A stretch of DNA of 64,000 bases from Microbacterium testaceum (GCF_006539145.1 NZ_BJML01000001.1:62001-126000); one strand, 5' to 3'; positions 17,980 through 28,036 are shown, counted from the stretch's first letter. The notes: generated from the sequence alone by a model not told the origin. Numbers and translations are program-made.

Positions 17980-19013
17980 GCCGAGCGGCATCCGTCGACG
18001 AGGAACGCCCCGTCGAGACCCTGAGCCTGCGGAAGCGATTCGCCCCCGCGACGCTATGGCCCCGCCTGCAGGACTGGCTGACCGCGCGGAAGCACTCCAC
18101 GATCGGGTTCTCGGTCCTGCGTGTGCTGTTCGGCGTCTCGATGCTGATCGTGCTCGTTCCGAGCTACGCCGACCGCCACTATCTCTGGGGTGCGGGAGCC
18201 TGGTGGGTCGACCCCGAGGCCGACCGCCGGGGGTGGTGGGAACCGTTGCGCCTGCTGTTCCCCAAAGACAACGCGCTCGTCTTCGACCTCTCGTTCCACG
18301 TGCTGCTCGCGCTCGCGGTCCTGTTCGTGGTGGGCTTCCAGACGCGGTGGGTGACCCCGGTGCTGCTGGTGTTCTGGGTGGGGCTGTCGACGAACAGCAC
18401 GCTGCTCGGCAACGGCGGCGACACGCTCATGAGGATCGTGCTCTTCTTCGTTGTCTTCGCCGACCTCAGCCGGCATCTCTCGGTCGATGCGTGGATCCGA
18501 CGGCGCCGCGGCATCCGCCCCTCGCATCGTGCCGGACGGATGCCGACCTGGGTGCCGACGTGGCTGGGTATCTGGACCCATAACACGGTGCTCATCCTCT
18601 GCGTGTTCCAGATCCTGCTCGCCTACCTCGTCTCGAGTTTGTTGAAGTTCCAGGGCGAGGAATGGCTGAACGGGACGGCGATCTACTACGCGCTGAGCAT
18701 CGAACAGTTCCACGTGCTCCCCGCGCTCAGCCAGCTCGCGTGGCAGTCGGCGCCGGTCGTGGCGCTGGCGACCTGGGCGGCGCTGTGGGTGCAGATGCTG
18801 TTCCCCGTGCTCATCCTGTGGAAGCCGACGCGCTACGCGGCGGTACTGGTGATCACGGGGATGCACCTGAGCATCGCAATCCTGCTCGGGCTCTGGCCCT
18901 TCTCGCTCGCGATGATCGCGCTCGACCTCTTGCTGGTCCGGGACGGGTCATGGAATCGCCTGGGCGCGCGGCTCGGGGCGCTGCGGAGGGGTTTGCTCAG
19001 CCCCGCCACGTAG
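17976..19013 (+). CDS. HTTM (vitamin-K-carboxylase-like) domain integral membrane protein
   Basis: 345-residue polytopic membrane protein of the HTTM family, which includes vitamin-K-dependent gamma-glutamyl carboxylase and SdpB-like proteins. About six to eight membrane segments are visible, beginning FSVLRVLFGVSMLIVLV. The block SSLLKFQGEEWLNGTAIYYAL matches the conserved HTTM core. Its Lys (K224) sits in a context like the catalytic-base lysine of the human carboxylase (GVKKLDADW...). Start by ATGA overlap with the DUF5819 gene. A role in modifying or exporting the Asp-rich surface protein is an attractive inference, not shown. Confidence 0.82.
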   Translation: MSRAASVDEERPVETLSLRKRFAPATLWPRLQDWLTARKHSTIGFSVLRVLFGVSMLIVLVPSYADRHYLWGAGAWWVDPEADRRGWWEPLRLLFPKDNALVFDLSFHVLLALAVLFVVGFQTRWVTPVLLVFWVGLSTNSTLLGNGGDTLMRIVLFFVVFADLSRHLSVDAWIRRRRGIRPSHRAGRMPTWVPTWLGIWTHNTVLILCVFQILLAYLVSSLLKFQGEEWLNGTAIYYALSIEQFHVLPALSQLAWQSAPVVALATWAALWVQMLFPVLILWKPTRYAAVLVITGMHLSIAILLGLWPFSLAMIALDLLLVRDGSWNRLGARLGALRRGLLSPAT

Positions 19014-19016
19014 ACT
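19011..19016 (+). promoter_or_regulatory. -10 element of a leaderless promoter (glmS)
   Basis: TAGACT overlapping the HTTM stop codon, 7 nt before the glmS ATG. Confidence 0.45.
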
Positions 19017-19023
19017 CGAACCC

Positions 19024-20874
19024 ATGTGCGGAATCATCGGTTACGTGGGTCCTCGGCAGAGCCAGGACATCCTTCTGGCGGGTCTGTCGCGTCTGGAGTA
19101 CCGGGGGTACGACTCCGCCGGCATCGCCGTGATCGACGGCGACGGACAGCTCGACATGCGCAAGCGCGCGGGGAAGCTCGCCGTTCTGCGTGACGACCTC
19201 GAGTCCACGCCCATGCCGAACGGCACCACCGGCATCGGCCACACCCGCTGGGCGACGCACGGCGGCCCCACCGACGCCAACGCCCACCCGCACCTGGCCG
19301 ACGACGACAAGCTCGCCGTCATCCACAACGGCATCATCGAGAACTTCGCCGAGCTCAAGAGCGAGCTCGTCGGCGACGGTTTCGCGTTCCGCAGCGAGAC
19401 CGACACCGAGGTCGCCGCGGTCATGATCGGCCGCGAGTACGCGCGAACCAAGGATCTGGTGCAGGCGTTCCGCTCGGTCGTCTCGCGCCTCGAGGGGGCC
19501 TACACGCTCCTCGCCATGCACGAGGACCACCCGGGCCTGGTCGTGGGAGCGCGTCGCAACTCCCCGCTCGTGATCGGTCTCGGCGAGGGCGAGAACTTCC
19601 TCGGCTCCGATGTCGCCGCCTTCGTGGAGCACACGCGCAACGCGCTGGCGATCGGCCAGGACGAGATCGTGGCCATCACCCCCGAGGGCGTCGAGGTCAC
19701 CGACTTCTCGGGCGCCCCCGTCGAGGTCGAGGCCTTCGAGGTCACCTGGGACGCCTCGGCCGCCGAGAAGGGCGGCTGGTCGTCGTTCATGGCCAAGGAG
19801 GTCTCCGAAGAGCCCGAGGCCGTCGCGAACACCATCCGCGGCCGTATCCACGAGGGCCGCGTCGAGATTCCCGAACTCGACGGCATGGACGACTTCCTCG
19901 CCGACATCGATCGCATCCTCGTCATCGCCTGCGGCACCGCCGCCTATGCCGGCATGGTCGGCAAGTACGCCCTCGAGACCTGGACACGCGTTCCGGTCGA
20001 CGTCGAACTGGCGCACGAGTTCCGCTATCGCAACCCCGTGCTCACCCCTCGCACGCTGGTCGTCTCGATCAGCCAGTCGGGCGAGACCATGGACACCCTC
20101 ATGGCTGTCAAGTACGCCCGTTCGCGCGGCGCGAAGACCCTGTCGATCTGCAACACCCAGGGTGCGACGATCCCGCGCGAGTCCGATGCGATCGTCTACA
20201 CGCACGCCGGCCCCGAGGTCGCCGTCGCCTCGACGAAGGCGTTCGTCGCCCAGATCACCGCCCTGTACCTGCTGGCTCTGCACGTGGGTCGTGTGCGCGG
20301 CGCGGTCGACCCCATGGTCGCCGTCGAGGCCGTCACCGAGCTCGAAGCCGTGCCCGGCAAGATCGCCCGCGTGCTCGAGACCGAGCAGGCCCGCATCGAG
20401 CAGCTCGCGCACTGGATGGCCGACACCCGTTCGGTGCTGTTCCTCGGACGCAACGTCGGATACCCGATCGCGCTCGAGGGGGCGCTCAAGCTCAAGGAGC
20501 TGGCCTACATCCACGCCGAGGGCTTCGCGGCCGGCGAGCTCAAGCACGGCCCCATCGCGCTGATCGAACCCGGTCAGCCGGTCTTCGTCGTCGTTCCCAG
20601 CCCGCGCGGCTCGGGCGAGATGCACAAGAAGGTCGTCTCGAACATCGAGGAGATCCGCGCCCGCGGCGCTCGCGTCATCGCGATCGCCGAGGAGGGCGAC
20701 GTCGCGGTGCTCCCCGCCGCCGACGAGGTCCTGCGCATCCCACTGGCCGCGCCCCTGTTCGAGCCGCTCCTTGCCGTGGTGCCGCTGCACATCTTCGCGA
20801 TGGGCCTGGCCGAGGCGAAGGGCCTCGACGTGGACCAGCCGCGCAACCTCGCCAAGTCGGTGACGGTCGAGTAG
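19024..20874 (+). CDS. glmS: Glutamine--fructose-6-phosphate aminotransferase (isomerizing)
   Basis: Makes glucosamine-6-phosphate from fructose-6-phosphate and glutamine, the entry to UDP-GlcNAc. 616 residues. The N-terminal Ntn glutaminase begins MCGIIGYVG, with Cys2 as nucleophile after Met removal, followed by GIGHTRWATHG. Two SIS isomerase domains follow (IACGTAAYAG, SISQSGETMDT, and GRNVGYPIALEGALKLKE), and the C-terminus ends NLAKSVTVE. No glmS ribozyme precedes it; a TAGACT -10 and a 7-nt spacing point to a leaderless mRNA. A strong hairpin terminator follows. Confidence 0.98.
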   Translation: MCGIIGYVGPRQSQDILLAGLSRLEYRGYDSAGIAVIDGDGQLDMRKRAGKLAVLRDDLESTPMPNGTTGIGHTRWATHGGPTDANAHPHLADDDKLAVIHNGIIENFAELKSELVGDGFAFRSETDTEVAAVMIGREYARTKDLVQAFRSVVSRLEGAYTLLAMHEDHPGLVVGARRNSPLVIGLGEGENFLGSDVAAFVEHTRNALAIGQDEIVAITPEGVEVTDFSGAPVEVEAFEVTWDASAAEKGGWSSFMAKEVSEEPEAVANTIRGRIHEGRVEIPELDGMDDFLADIDRILVIACGTAAYAGMVGKYALETWTRVPVDVELAHEFRYRNPVLTPRTLVVSISQSGETMDTLMAVKYARSRGAKTLSICNTQGATIPRESDAIVYTHAGPEVAVASTKAFVAQITALYLLALHVGRVRGAVDPMVAVEAVTELEAVPGKIARVLETEQARIEQLAHWMADTRSVLFLGRNVGYPIALEGALKLKELAYIHAEGFAAGELKHGPIALIEPGQPVFVVVPSPRGSGEMHKKVVSNIEEIRARGARVIAIAEEGDVAVLPAADEVLRIPLAAPLFEPLLAVVPLHIFAMGLAEAKGLDVDQPRNLAKSVTVE

Positions 20875-20885
20875 GTCTCGCATCG

Positions 20886-20917
20886 AAGGGGCCGGATGCC
20901 GTGGCATCCGGCCCCTT
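20886..20917 (+). terminator. glmS terminator
   Basis: 15-base arms AAGGGGCCGGATGCC and complement, followed by CGTCGTCTC. The centre contains the frequent GGATGCC/GGCATCC word. Confidence 0.8.
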
Positions 20918-20977
20918 CGTCGTCTCGGTGTCGGCGAGCACCGGCAGAATAAGAGGGATGCCAGGAGGGGAGCGCGC

Positions 20978-21385
20978 ATGATCGTCGGTATCGGCGTCGA
21001 CCTCGTCGACGTTCCGCGGTTCGAGGAGCACGTGCGGCGCACCCCTCGGCTGGTTCCCCGCCTGTTCTCGGTAGGCGAGCGCACGCTGAAGCCCCGCTCC
21101 CTCGCGGCGCGCTATGCGGCGAAGGAAGCCCTGATCAAGGCGCTCGGCGGCTCCGACGGCGTGCACTGGACCGACATCGAGGTCACGTCGGAGGCGTCGG
21201 GGCGACCGGTCTTCTCGCTCAGCGGCGAGACGGCCGCCACGGTCGCTCGGCGGGGGATCACGGCCCTGCACCTGTCGATGTCGCACGATGCGGGGCTCGC
21301 CACGGCGTATGTCGTCGCCGAGTCCCTTCCCGGCACTGAGGTGCCGGCATCCGCGATCCCGCCCCTCCGAGAGGACGACGCATGA
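20978..21385 (+). CDS. acpS: Holo-[acyl-carrier-protein] synthase
   Basis: Transfers 4'-phosphopantetheine from CoA to acyl carrier protein. 135 residues. Key motifs: GIGVDLVDVPRFEE at the N-terminus (metal-binding Asp), FSVGER, and AARYAAKEALIKALG with the conserved Glu. An AGGAGG-like sequence (CCAGGAGGGGAG) precedes the ATG. The gene overlaps alr by four bases, beginning an acpS-alr-tsaE operon. Confidence 0.95.
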   Translation: MIVGIGVDLVDVPRFEEHVRRTPRLVPRLFSVGERTLKPRSLAARYAAKEALIKALGGSDGVHWTDIEVTSEASGRPVFSLSGETAATVARRGITALHLSMSHDAGLATAYVVAESLPGTEVPASAIPPLREDDA

Positions 21386-22503
21386 CGATGGCACCGGGAG
21401 TGCTGCGCGAGGCGGCGGTCGACGTCGACGCGATCACCGAGAACGTGCGCCACCTGCGCGCGCTGACAGGGTCCGAGATCATCGCGGTCGTCAAGGCCGC
21501 GGGCTACGGACACGGGGCGCATCGTGCCGCCGTCGCGGCGCTTCGCGGGGGTGCGACACGCATCGGCGTGTCCGACATCGATGAGGCGCTGGCCCTGCGC
21601 CGTGCCGGCATCACCGCGCCGCTCTTCGCGTGGCTGCACGCCCCGGGCGCGTCGTTCGCCGAGGCCGTGCGCGAGGAGATCGAGCTCGGTATCTCCGACA
21701 TCGACCAGCTCTTGCGTGCGGCTGAGGCCGCCCACGGCGAGCAGTCCGCGGCCGTGCACCTGAAGATCGAGACCGGGCTGTCACGCAACGGGATCGCCCC
21801 CGCCGACTGGCGCACGGTGTTCTCCGAGGCCGCGCGTCTCGAACGCATCGGTCGGCTGCGCGTGGTCGGGCTGTTCTCGCACCTGTCGAACACGAGCGAG
21901 GCCGACGACCGTGCTGCTCTCGCCCGGTTCGAAGAGGGAGTGGTGCTCGCGGCATCCGTCGGCCTCACTCCGCCGCTGCGGCACATCGCGGCCACGAACG
22001 CGGCGATCGCGCTGCCGGAGGCCCGGCTCGGGTGCGTGCGGATCGGTATCGGTCTCTACGGCATCTCCCCCTTCGGCGACCGCTCGTCGGCCGACCTGGG
22101 CCTGCGTCCGGCGATGACCCTGCGTGGCGCGGTCGCGGCGGTCCGGCGGGTCCCCGCGGGCACGGGGGTGTCGTACGGGTACGACTACCGCACCGAGCGT
22201 GAGACGATGCTCGCGCTGATCCCGCTCGGTTACGCCGACGGTGTGCCGCGGCAGGCGTCGGGCCGGGGGCCCGTCTCGATCAACGGCCGTCGGTTCCGCG
22301 TCGCCGGACGGATCGCCATGGATCAATTCGTCGTCGACGTGGGCGACCACCCGGTCGCCGTGGGGGATGAGGCCGTCCTCTTCGGCGACCCGACTCTGGG
22401 TGTGCCCTCGGCGCGCGACTGGGCGGACGCCGCCGACACCATCGACTACGAGATCGTCACGCGCGTGGGTGCCCGCGTGCCCCGACGGGAGGTTCGCGCG
22501 TGA
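21382..22503 (+). CDS. alr: Alanine racemase
   Basis: PLP enzyme interconverting L- and D-alanine for peptidoglycan. 373 residues. The PLP lysine is K38 in VVKAAGYGHGA; most family members read VVKADAYGHG or VVKADGYGHG, so the Asp is replaced here. The catalytic Tyr region GVSYGYDYRTERETMLALIPLGYADGVPR and the substrate segment GRIAMDQ are intact. ATGA overlap with acpS, GTGA overlap with tsaE. Confidence 0.96.
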   Translation: MTMAPGVLREAAVDVDAITENVRHLRALTGSEIIAVVKAAGYGHGAHRAAVAALRGGATRIGVSDIDEALALRRAGITAPLFAWLHAPGASFAEAVREEIELGISDIDQLLRAAEAAHGEQSAAVHLKIETGLSRNGIAPADWRTVFSEAARLERIGRLRVVGLFSHLSNTSEADDRAALARFEEGVVLAASVGLTPPLRHIAATNAAIALPEARLGCVRIGIGLYGISPFGDRSSADLGLRPAMTLRGAVAAVRRVPAGTGVSYGYDYRTERETMLALIPLGYADGVPRQASGRGPVSINGRRFRVAGRIAMDQFVVDVGDHPVAVGDEAVLFGDPTLGVPSARDWADAADTIDYEIVTRVGARVPRREVRA

Positions 22504-23003
22504 GTGTTCCCGACGCACTGCTCGGCGAGCGGGTCATCGACGGCCCGAGCGACATGGAAGAACTGGGCCGGCGGATCGGTCGCGATCTCGCCCCCGGCGA
22601 CGTGGTCGTGCTGACCGGGCCCCTCGGCGCGGGCAAGACGACCCTGACCAGGGGAATCGGCGAGGGGCTCCGCATCCGCGGGCCCGTCCAGAGCCCCACC
22701 TTCGTGATCGCCCGCACGCACCCGTCGCTCGTCGGGGGAACGCCGCTCGTGCACGTCGACGCCTATCGTCTGGGGGCCGCGGTCGAGCTCGACGACCTCG
22801 ACATCGACGTGGCGGGCTCTGCCGTGATCGTGGAGTGGGGGCGCGGCGTCGCCGAGTACCTCGCCGACGCGTGGTGGGAGATCGAGATCGACCGACAGGT
22901 CGGGGGACGCGGGGTCGACAACGCCTGCGGCGAGATCGCCGTGCACACCGTCGAGCTCGACGCCGACGCGCCGCGGAGGGTCACGATCTCGCGTCGCCCC
23001 TGA
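22500..23003 (+). CDS. tsaE: tRNA t6A biosynthesis ATPase TsaE
   Basis: ATPase of the TsaB-TsaD-TsaE complex that adds threonylcarbamoyl to A37 of ANN-decoding tRNAs. 167 residues. Walker A is GPLGAGKTTLTRGIGEGL; the SPTF block (VQSPTFVIARTH) and HVDAYRLG follow, and VIVEWGRGVAEYL is the C-terminal signature. GTG start within the alr stop codon. Its 3' end overlaps the opposing hydrolase gene by 23 bases. Confidence 0.95.
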   Translation: MSVPDALLGERVIDGPSDMEELGRRIGRDLAPGDVVVLTGPLGAGKTTLTRGIGEGLRIRGPVQSPTFVIARTHPSLVGGTPLVHVDAYRLGAAVELDDLDIDVAGSAVIVEWGRGVAEYLADAWWEIEIDRQVGGRGVDNACGEIAVHTVELDADAPRRVTISRRP

Positions 23004-23949
23004 ACCCCGCGCGACGGGCGAGAGGCGTGCGGGGGCGTTCTGCTCCCGCACGGATCGCGGGAGCACGGTCCGCCGCCCATACCGCGCGGAGGGCCCGGAG
23101 GGTCTCGACCGGCTGCTCGACGTGGGCGAAGTGCCCGCTGTCGTCGAGGACGCGGTCGTCGTAGTCGTGGATCAGGCGTTCCCACTCGCGGGCGTCGCGC
23201 TCGGCGACGAAGACGTCGTGCGCTCCGCGCACGCAGCGCACCGGGCATGCGATGCGGCGCCACACGCCGTCGTCGTGTGCGCGCGAGAGCCGGGCTGCCG
23301 CCAGAAAGGCCGCGGGGCGGATCTCGTCGGCGAGATCGTCGGTCACGGACCGGTCGATGTTCTGCGGATGCCGGAACAGAGGACGTGCCAGCCGGTGCAG
23401 GGCTCCTGTGCGGCGCAGCAGCTGCAGCAGCGGACGGGCGAGGGGGCCGAGGCCGCGCAGCACCCGCATCGCGAGCATCATCCCCGCCAGCCACGGCAGT
23501 CGCCGCGCGCTGCGCACGGGATGCCGGGCGATCGCGCGTGCCCCGGCACCGCTGGGCGAGACCACCCCCGCGGCGACGGTCTCGCGGGGGAAGCGCGCGG
23601 CGACGTCGAGGGCTATCACGCCGCCGAGGGAGTGCCCGACGACGCGCCACCGCGGATAGCCGAGCGCGCGGGCGACGGCCGCGACCGCCACGGCCATTTC
23701 GGCCGGCTCCGGCACGGGCCCCGGCGTCTCGCCCCAGCCCGGCAGATCGATCGCGACGATGTCGGACAGGGGCAGGCGTAGGCCGTCGGATGCCGCGATC
23801 ATCGGAATCCAGGTGCGCCAGGAGCCCGCCGCCCCGTGCAGCAGGACGGTGGCCACGGGGCTTCCCGAACGTCGACCCGCGTGGACGACGAGCGGCGCCG
23901 CCCCGGTGGGGACGACGACGCGGCGCAGGCCGAGGGTGCTGGCATCCAT
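22981..23949 (-). CDS. Alpha/beta fold hydrolase
   Basis: Soluble hydrolase of 322 residues. Oxyanion region LLHGAAGSWRTWIP, nucleophile elbow GHSLGGVI, acidic residue in RGAHDVFV and His in GHFAHVEQP are all visible. The middle lid region is Arg/Leu-rich. The C-terminal 45 residues are a basic tail overlapping tsaE. It sits antisense between tsaE and tsaB, an insertion into the usual alr-tsaE-tsaB run. The substrate cannot be predicted. Confidence 0.85.
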   Translation of the reverse strand: MDASTLGLRRVVVPTGAAPLVVHAGRRSGSPVATVLLHGAAGSWRTWIPMIAASDGLRLPLSDIVAIDLPGWGETPGPVPEPAEMAVAVAAVARALGYPRWRVVGHSLGGVIALDVAARFPRETVAAGVVSPSGAGARAIARHPVRSARRLPWLAGMMLAMRVLRGLGPLARPLLQLLRRTGALHRLARPLFRHPQNIDRSVTDDLADEIRPAAFLAAARLSRAHDDGVWRRIACPVRCVRGAHDVFVAERDAREWERLIHDYDDRVLDDSGHFAHVEQPVETLRALRAVWAADRAPAIRAGAERPRTPLARRAGFRGDARS

Positions 23950-24002
23950 GCCCCCTCTTCGGAGCGGAGGGCGGAGTCGGATGCCGCCGAGGAGCGGCCG
24001 GA

Positions 24003-24008
24003 TACGCT
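24003..24008 (+). promoter_or_regulatory. -10 element of a leaderless promoter (tsaB)
   Basis: TACGCT, 6 nt before the GTG at 24015. Confidence 0.45.
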
Positions 24009-24014
24009 GGAAGC

Positions 24015-24647
24015 GTGATTCTCGGCATCGACACGTCCCTCGGCACCGCCGTCGCCGCGATCGCCCGCGACGGGGAGGTGCTCGCCGACGAGCACAGCTC
24101 CAACCCGCTCGGCCACGCCGAGGTGATCGGCGACCTGCTGCGCCGGGCCACGGTCGCGACGCCCGCGCCCACGCACGTCGCGATCGGCATGGGGCCCGGC
24201 CCCTTCACCGGGTTGCGCGTGGGCATCGCCACCGCTCGCGTGTACGCACTCGGACGAGGCGTCCCGGTGGTCCCCGTGCCCAGCCACGACGGCATCGCCC
24301 TGGGACTCCTCCTTTCCGATGCCCTGACGGGAACGGACACGGGCCGCTTCGCCGTCGTCACCGACGCGCGGCGCAAGGAGTTCGCCTACAGCGTCTACGA
24401 GGGCATCGACGACGACGGCCTTCCCCTGCGGGTATCGGAGGCGCAGCTGTGCCCCCGTGACGACCTCGACTCTCGCCTCGACGCCGCGGGCGCCCGCCGC
24501 TACGACGCCACCACGGTGTCGGCGGCGATGATCGCGCTCGCCGCGGCGCGCGCCCTCGATGCCGACCGCACGCTCGCGTGTTCCGAGCCGCTGTACCTGC
24601 GCAGCCCCGACGTGGTCGCCGCGCACGCGCCGAAGAGGGTGAGCTAA
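24015..24647 (+). CDS. tsaB: tRNA t6A biosynthesis protein TsaB
   Basis: Non-catalytic partner of TsaD in the t6A complex, 210 residues. It starts VILGIDTSLGTAVAAIARDG, the family N-terminus, and contains GMGPGPFTGLRVGIATAR. The GTG at 24015 is selected from family length and the TACGCT element. The large open frame upstream on this strand is antisense to the hydrolase. It overlaps rimI by one base, opening a tsaB-rimI-tsaD operon. Confidence 0.94.
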   Translation: MILGIDTSLGTAVAAIARDGEVLADEHSSNPLGHAEVIGDLLRRATVATPAPTHVAIGMGPGPFTGLRVGIATARVYALGRGVPVVPVPSHDGIALGLLLSDALTGTDTGRFAVVTDARRKEFAYSVYEGIDDDGLPLRVSEAQLCPRDDLDSRLDAAGARRYDATTVSAAMIALAAARALDADRTLACSEPLYLRSPDVVAAHAPKRVS

Positions 24648-25251
24648 TGGTGACGCGCACGGCCACCGTCGATGACCTCGACGCCATCATGGCCCTCGAG
24701 CGCACGTCATTCCCGACCGACGCGTGGAGTCCCGCGATGATGCGCGAAGAGCTCGCCTCGCCGCACGGCTGGTACGTCGTCGTCGAAGAGACGGGGCGGC
24801 TCGTCGGCTACGCGGGTCTGCGCGCGGTGCGCGGTGCTCGGGATGCCGACATCCAGACGATCGCCATCGCCGAGGCCGCGCGCGGCCGGGGGCGGGGGCG
24901 CGCCCTGCTGACGGCGCTGCTGGAGGAGGCGGTGCGCCGAGAGGTGCACGACGTGTTCCTCGAGGTGCGCGCCGACAATCCGACGGCACAGGAGCTGTAC
25001 CTGTCGGAGGGGTTCGCCGAGGTCGGTCGCCGCCCCCGCTACTACCAGCCCGACGACGTCGACGCGATCGTCATGCGGCTCGACCTGCGCGGTTGGTCCG
25101 CGCGGCGTGCCGAGGCCGCGGATGGGGCGGCGCCCCGTGCCGCAGAATCGGACCGATCCCACGGAATCGGATCAGAGGCGTCGACCGATCCGCGTCCGGT
25201 GCACTCGTCCGAATCCGTGACATCTTCCGCCTCCGGAAAGGGTTGGTGCTG

Positions 25252-25252
<1 letters not shown>
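24647..25252 (+). CDS. rimI: Ribosomal protein S18 alanine N-acetyltransferase
   Basis: GNAT acetyltransferase, 201 residues. The acetyl-CoA loop region [20 protein letters not shown] and the C-terminal ARxxYxP-type segment ([18 protein letters not shown]) identify RimI, which sits between tsaB and tsaD in many Actinobacteria. The core ends near residue 148. The last ~50 residues (Ala/Ser/Gly-rich) look unstructured and are longer than usual, perhaps only because the frame stays open until tsaD. Stop and next start overlap as TGATG. Confidence 0.88.
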
Positions 25253-26348
<1,096 letters not shown>

Positions 26349-26352
<4 letters not shown>

Positions 26353-26813
26353 CCGACGCGCAGCCACCCACCCGGCGCGCGCGCAAGGCGGACGTCGGCC
26401 CCGCGGTCGACCTCCCTCCCGTGCCGCCCCTGCCCGACGACGTCCGGACAGCGGGCTCCGAGATGACGGCCCGCGAGATCGACGAGGATGTCGACGGCCG
26501 CCTGCCGACCGCCCAGCTCGAAATGGCGGCGTTCGGCGATCACCTGATCCCCTATGCCCCGCCCGTGCCCCCGACGCCGCCGTCCGTCGCGCCGTGGGCG
26601 CTCGGCGTGGCGATCATCGCGCTCGCGGCGGCGGTGTTCACCGGCTGGCTGCTTCCCATCGGGGTGATCGGTGCGGTCCTCGCCATCGTCTCGCTCCGGC
26701 GGGCGCATGACAGCCGTCGGGCCGCCGTCTGGGCGCTCGCGCTGTCTCTGCTCTCGGTCTCGTTCAGTGCCGGCTGGTTGATCTGGGGCTTCTCGCAGCT
26801 CGCCGTCGGGTGA
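26349..26813 (+). CDS. DUF4190-like membrane protein
   Basis: 154 residues: an acidic, Pro-rich cytoplasmic N-terminal half, then two hydrophobic segments ([20 protein letters not shown] and [22 protein letters not shown]) separated by a short basic loop [11 protein letters not shown]. This is the layout of DUF4190 proteins. Function unknown. GTGA overlap with tsaD suggests it is the last gene of that operon. It converges with the methyltransferase gene. Confidence 0.65.
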
Positions 26814-26822
26814 CCGGCGTCG

Positions 26823-28010
26823 TCAGACGCGATCGGCCAGCAGCGCGAGACGCTTCGACCCCACGCGCGTGAGGAGGAGTGTGGCCGAGGCATCGCCGCG
26901 CAGAGAGAGCTTTTTGCGCAGCACCGCCGGGTCGACATCGACCCCGCGCTTCTTGATCTCCAACGTCCCGATCCCTCGTGCGCGCAACGCCTGGGCGAGC
27001 TTCTTCGGGTCGGCCGGCAGTTGCTCGCGCACGCGGAACGACGAGACGAACGGGCTCGTCAACGCGGCGTCCGAGGTGAGGTAGGCGATGCCGGGTGCGA
27101 GCATGCCGGCATCCAGGGCTCGTCCGACCTCGCCGATGAGACGCGCGCGGATGACGGCGCCGTCGGGCTCGTGGACGAATTCGCCGAGCTCGCGTTCGTC
27201 GACATCGGGGCTGTCGGATGGCGCGGTGAGCTCCCAGGCGTCGTTCCCGCGCACGACGAGCGCGGCGCGGCGGATCCCCTCGCGGGCGAGGGAGCCGGCC
27301 CAGAGCACGAGCTCGATGGTCGAGCCGTCGGCGCTGATCCACTGCGCCTCGACATCGTCGGGGATCTGCGTGCGGTCGAAGCCCGGCCCGAGCTTCACGC
27401 CGCCGGGCGTTGTTCTCAGCAGCTCGAAGACCCACTCGAGTGAGGGCGACCACTCGGCCGAAGACACCTGGCGCGTCTCGGCGTGACCCGCCGTGCGTCG
27501 CGCGGGGTCGAGCCACACGGCATCCGTCCCGCTCAGGTCCACGTCCTCGGCGCGGGCGTGCTGCACCGTCGCCGCGTCGCCGAAGGGGGCGAGATTGTAG
27601 GCCGCGAGGGCCGCGGTCACCTCGTCGGCGTCGACGGCGTGCACCCGGATGCCGAGACCCGCCATCCCGAGGGCGTCCCCGCCGATTCCGCACCCGAGGT
27701 CGGCCACGCTGTCGATCCCCGCGGCGCGGAAGCGGCCGGCGTGACGGGCGGCGATGGACAGGCGGGTCGCCTGCTCGAGCCCCGCGCGTGTGAAGAGCAT
27801 GCGTTCGGCGAAGGGCCCGAACTTCGCGATCGCGCGCACGCGCAACCGGGCCTGCCCGACGACGGCCGCGACGAGGTCGGGGGAGTGGCCTGCGGCCCGC
27901 AGCCGCGAGACCGAGCGAGCGACCTCGTCCGTCGAGTCGAGGGCGCCCACCTCGTCGAGGAGGCGCAGGCCCTCGGGCGTGAGCAGTGCGGTCAGCTCGC
28001 TGGTATCCAC
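26823..28010 (-). CDS. Class I SAM-dependent methyltransferase with THUMP-like domain
   Basis: 395 residues. SAM motif I is VADLGCGIGGDALGMAG, followed by VHAVDADEVTAAL and WLDPARRTAG at the motif IV position. The C-terminal ~90 residues (AYLTSDAALTSP..., LEIKKRGVDVDPAVLRKKL) match the THUMP-like domain of a widespread actinobacterial family. RNA is the likely substrate, inferred from the domain. TAGGCT ends 6 nt before the GTG at 28010, another leaderless signature. Confidence 0.85.
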   Translation of the reverse strand: MDTSELTALLTPEGLRLLDEVGALDSTDEVARSVSRLRAAGHSPDLVAAVVGQARLRVRAIAKFGPFAERMLFTRAGLEQATRLSIAARHAGRFRAAGIDSVADLGCGIGGDALGMAGLGIRVHAVDADEVTAALAAYNLAPFGDAATVQHARAEDVDLSGTDAVWLDPARRTAGHAETRQVSSAEWSPSLEWVFELLRTTPGGVKLGPGFDRTQIPDDVEAQWISADGSTIELVLWAGSLAREGIRRAALVVRGNDAWELTAPSDSPDVDERELGEFVHEPDGAVIRARLIGEVGRALDAGMLAPGIAYLTSDAALTSPFVSSFRVREQLPADPKKLAQALRARGIGTLEIKKRGVDVDPAVLRKKLSLRGDASATLLLTRVGSKRLALLADRV

Positions 28011-28016
28011 CGATTC

Positions 28017-28022
28017 AGCCTA
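28017..28022 (-). promoter_or_regulatory. -10 element of a leaderless promoter (methyltransferase)
   Basis: TAGGCT on the minus strand, 6 nt before the GTG at 28010. Confidence 0.45.
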
Positions 28023-28036
28023 GGCGGGGGTTCTTG

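Noticed and set aside
15574..17991. An 805-codon minus-strand frame with long Ser/Ala/Thr repeats that looks like a mucin-type protein
   Set aside because: It is the reverse reading of the Asp tract and spans three convincing plus-strand genes.
17170..19013. An SdpABC-like killing/toxin-maturation operon
   Set aside because: The membrane protein layout recalls SdpA/SdpB, but no SdpC-like toxin or SdpI/SdpR immunity genes are present and the first gene is an LPxTG protein. Kept only as an analogy.
18997..21084. A 695-codon minus-strand frame opposite glmS and acpS
   Set aside because: Shadow of two genes with full family signatures.
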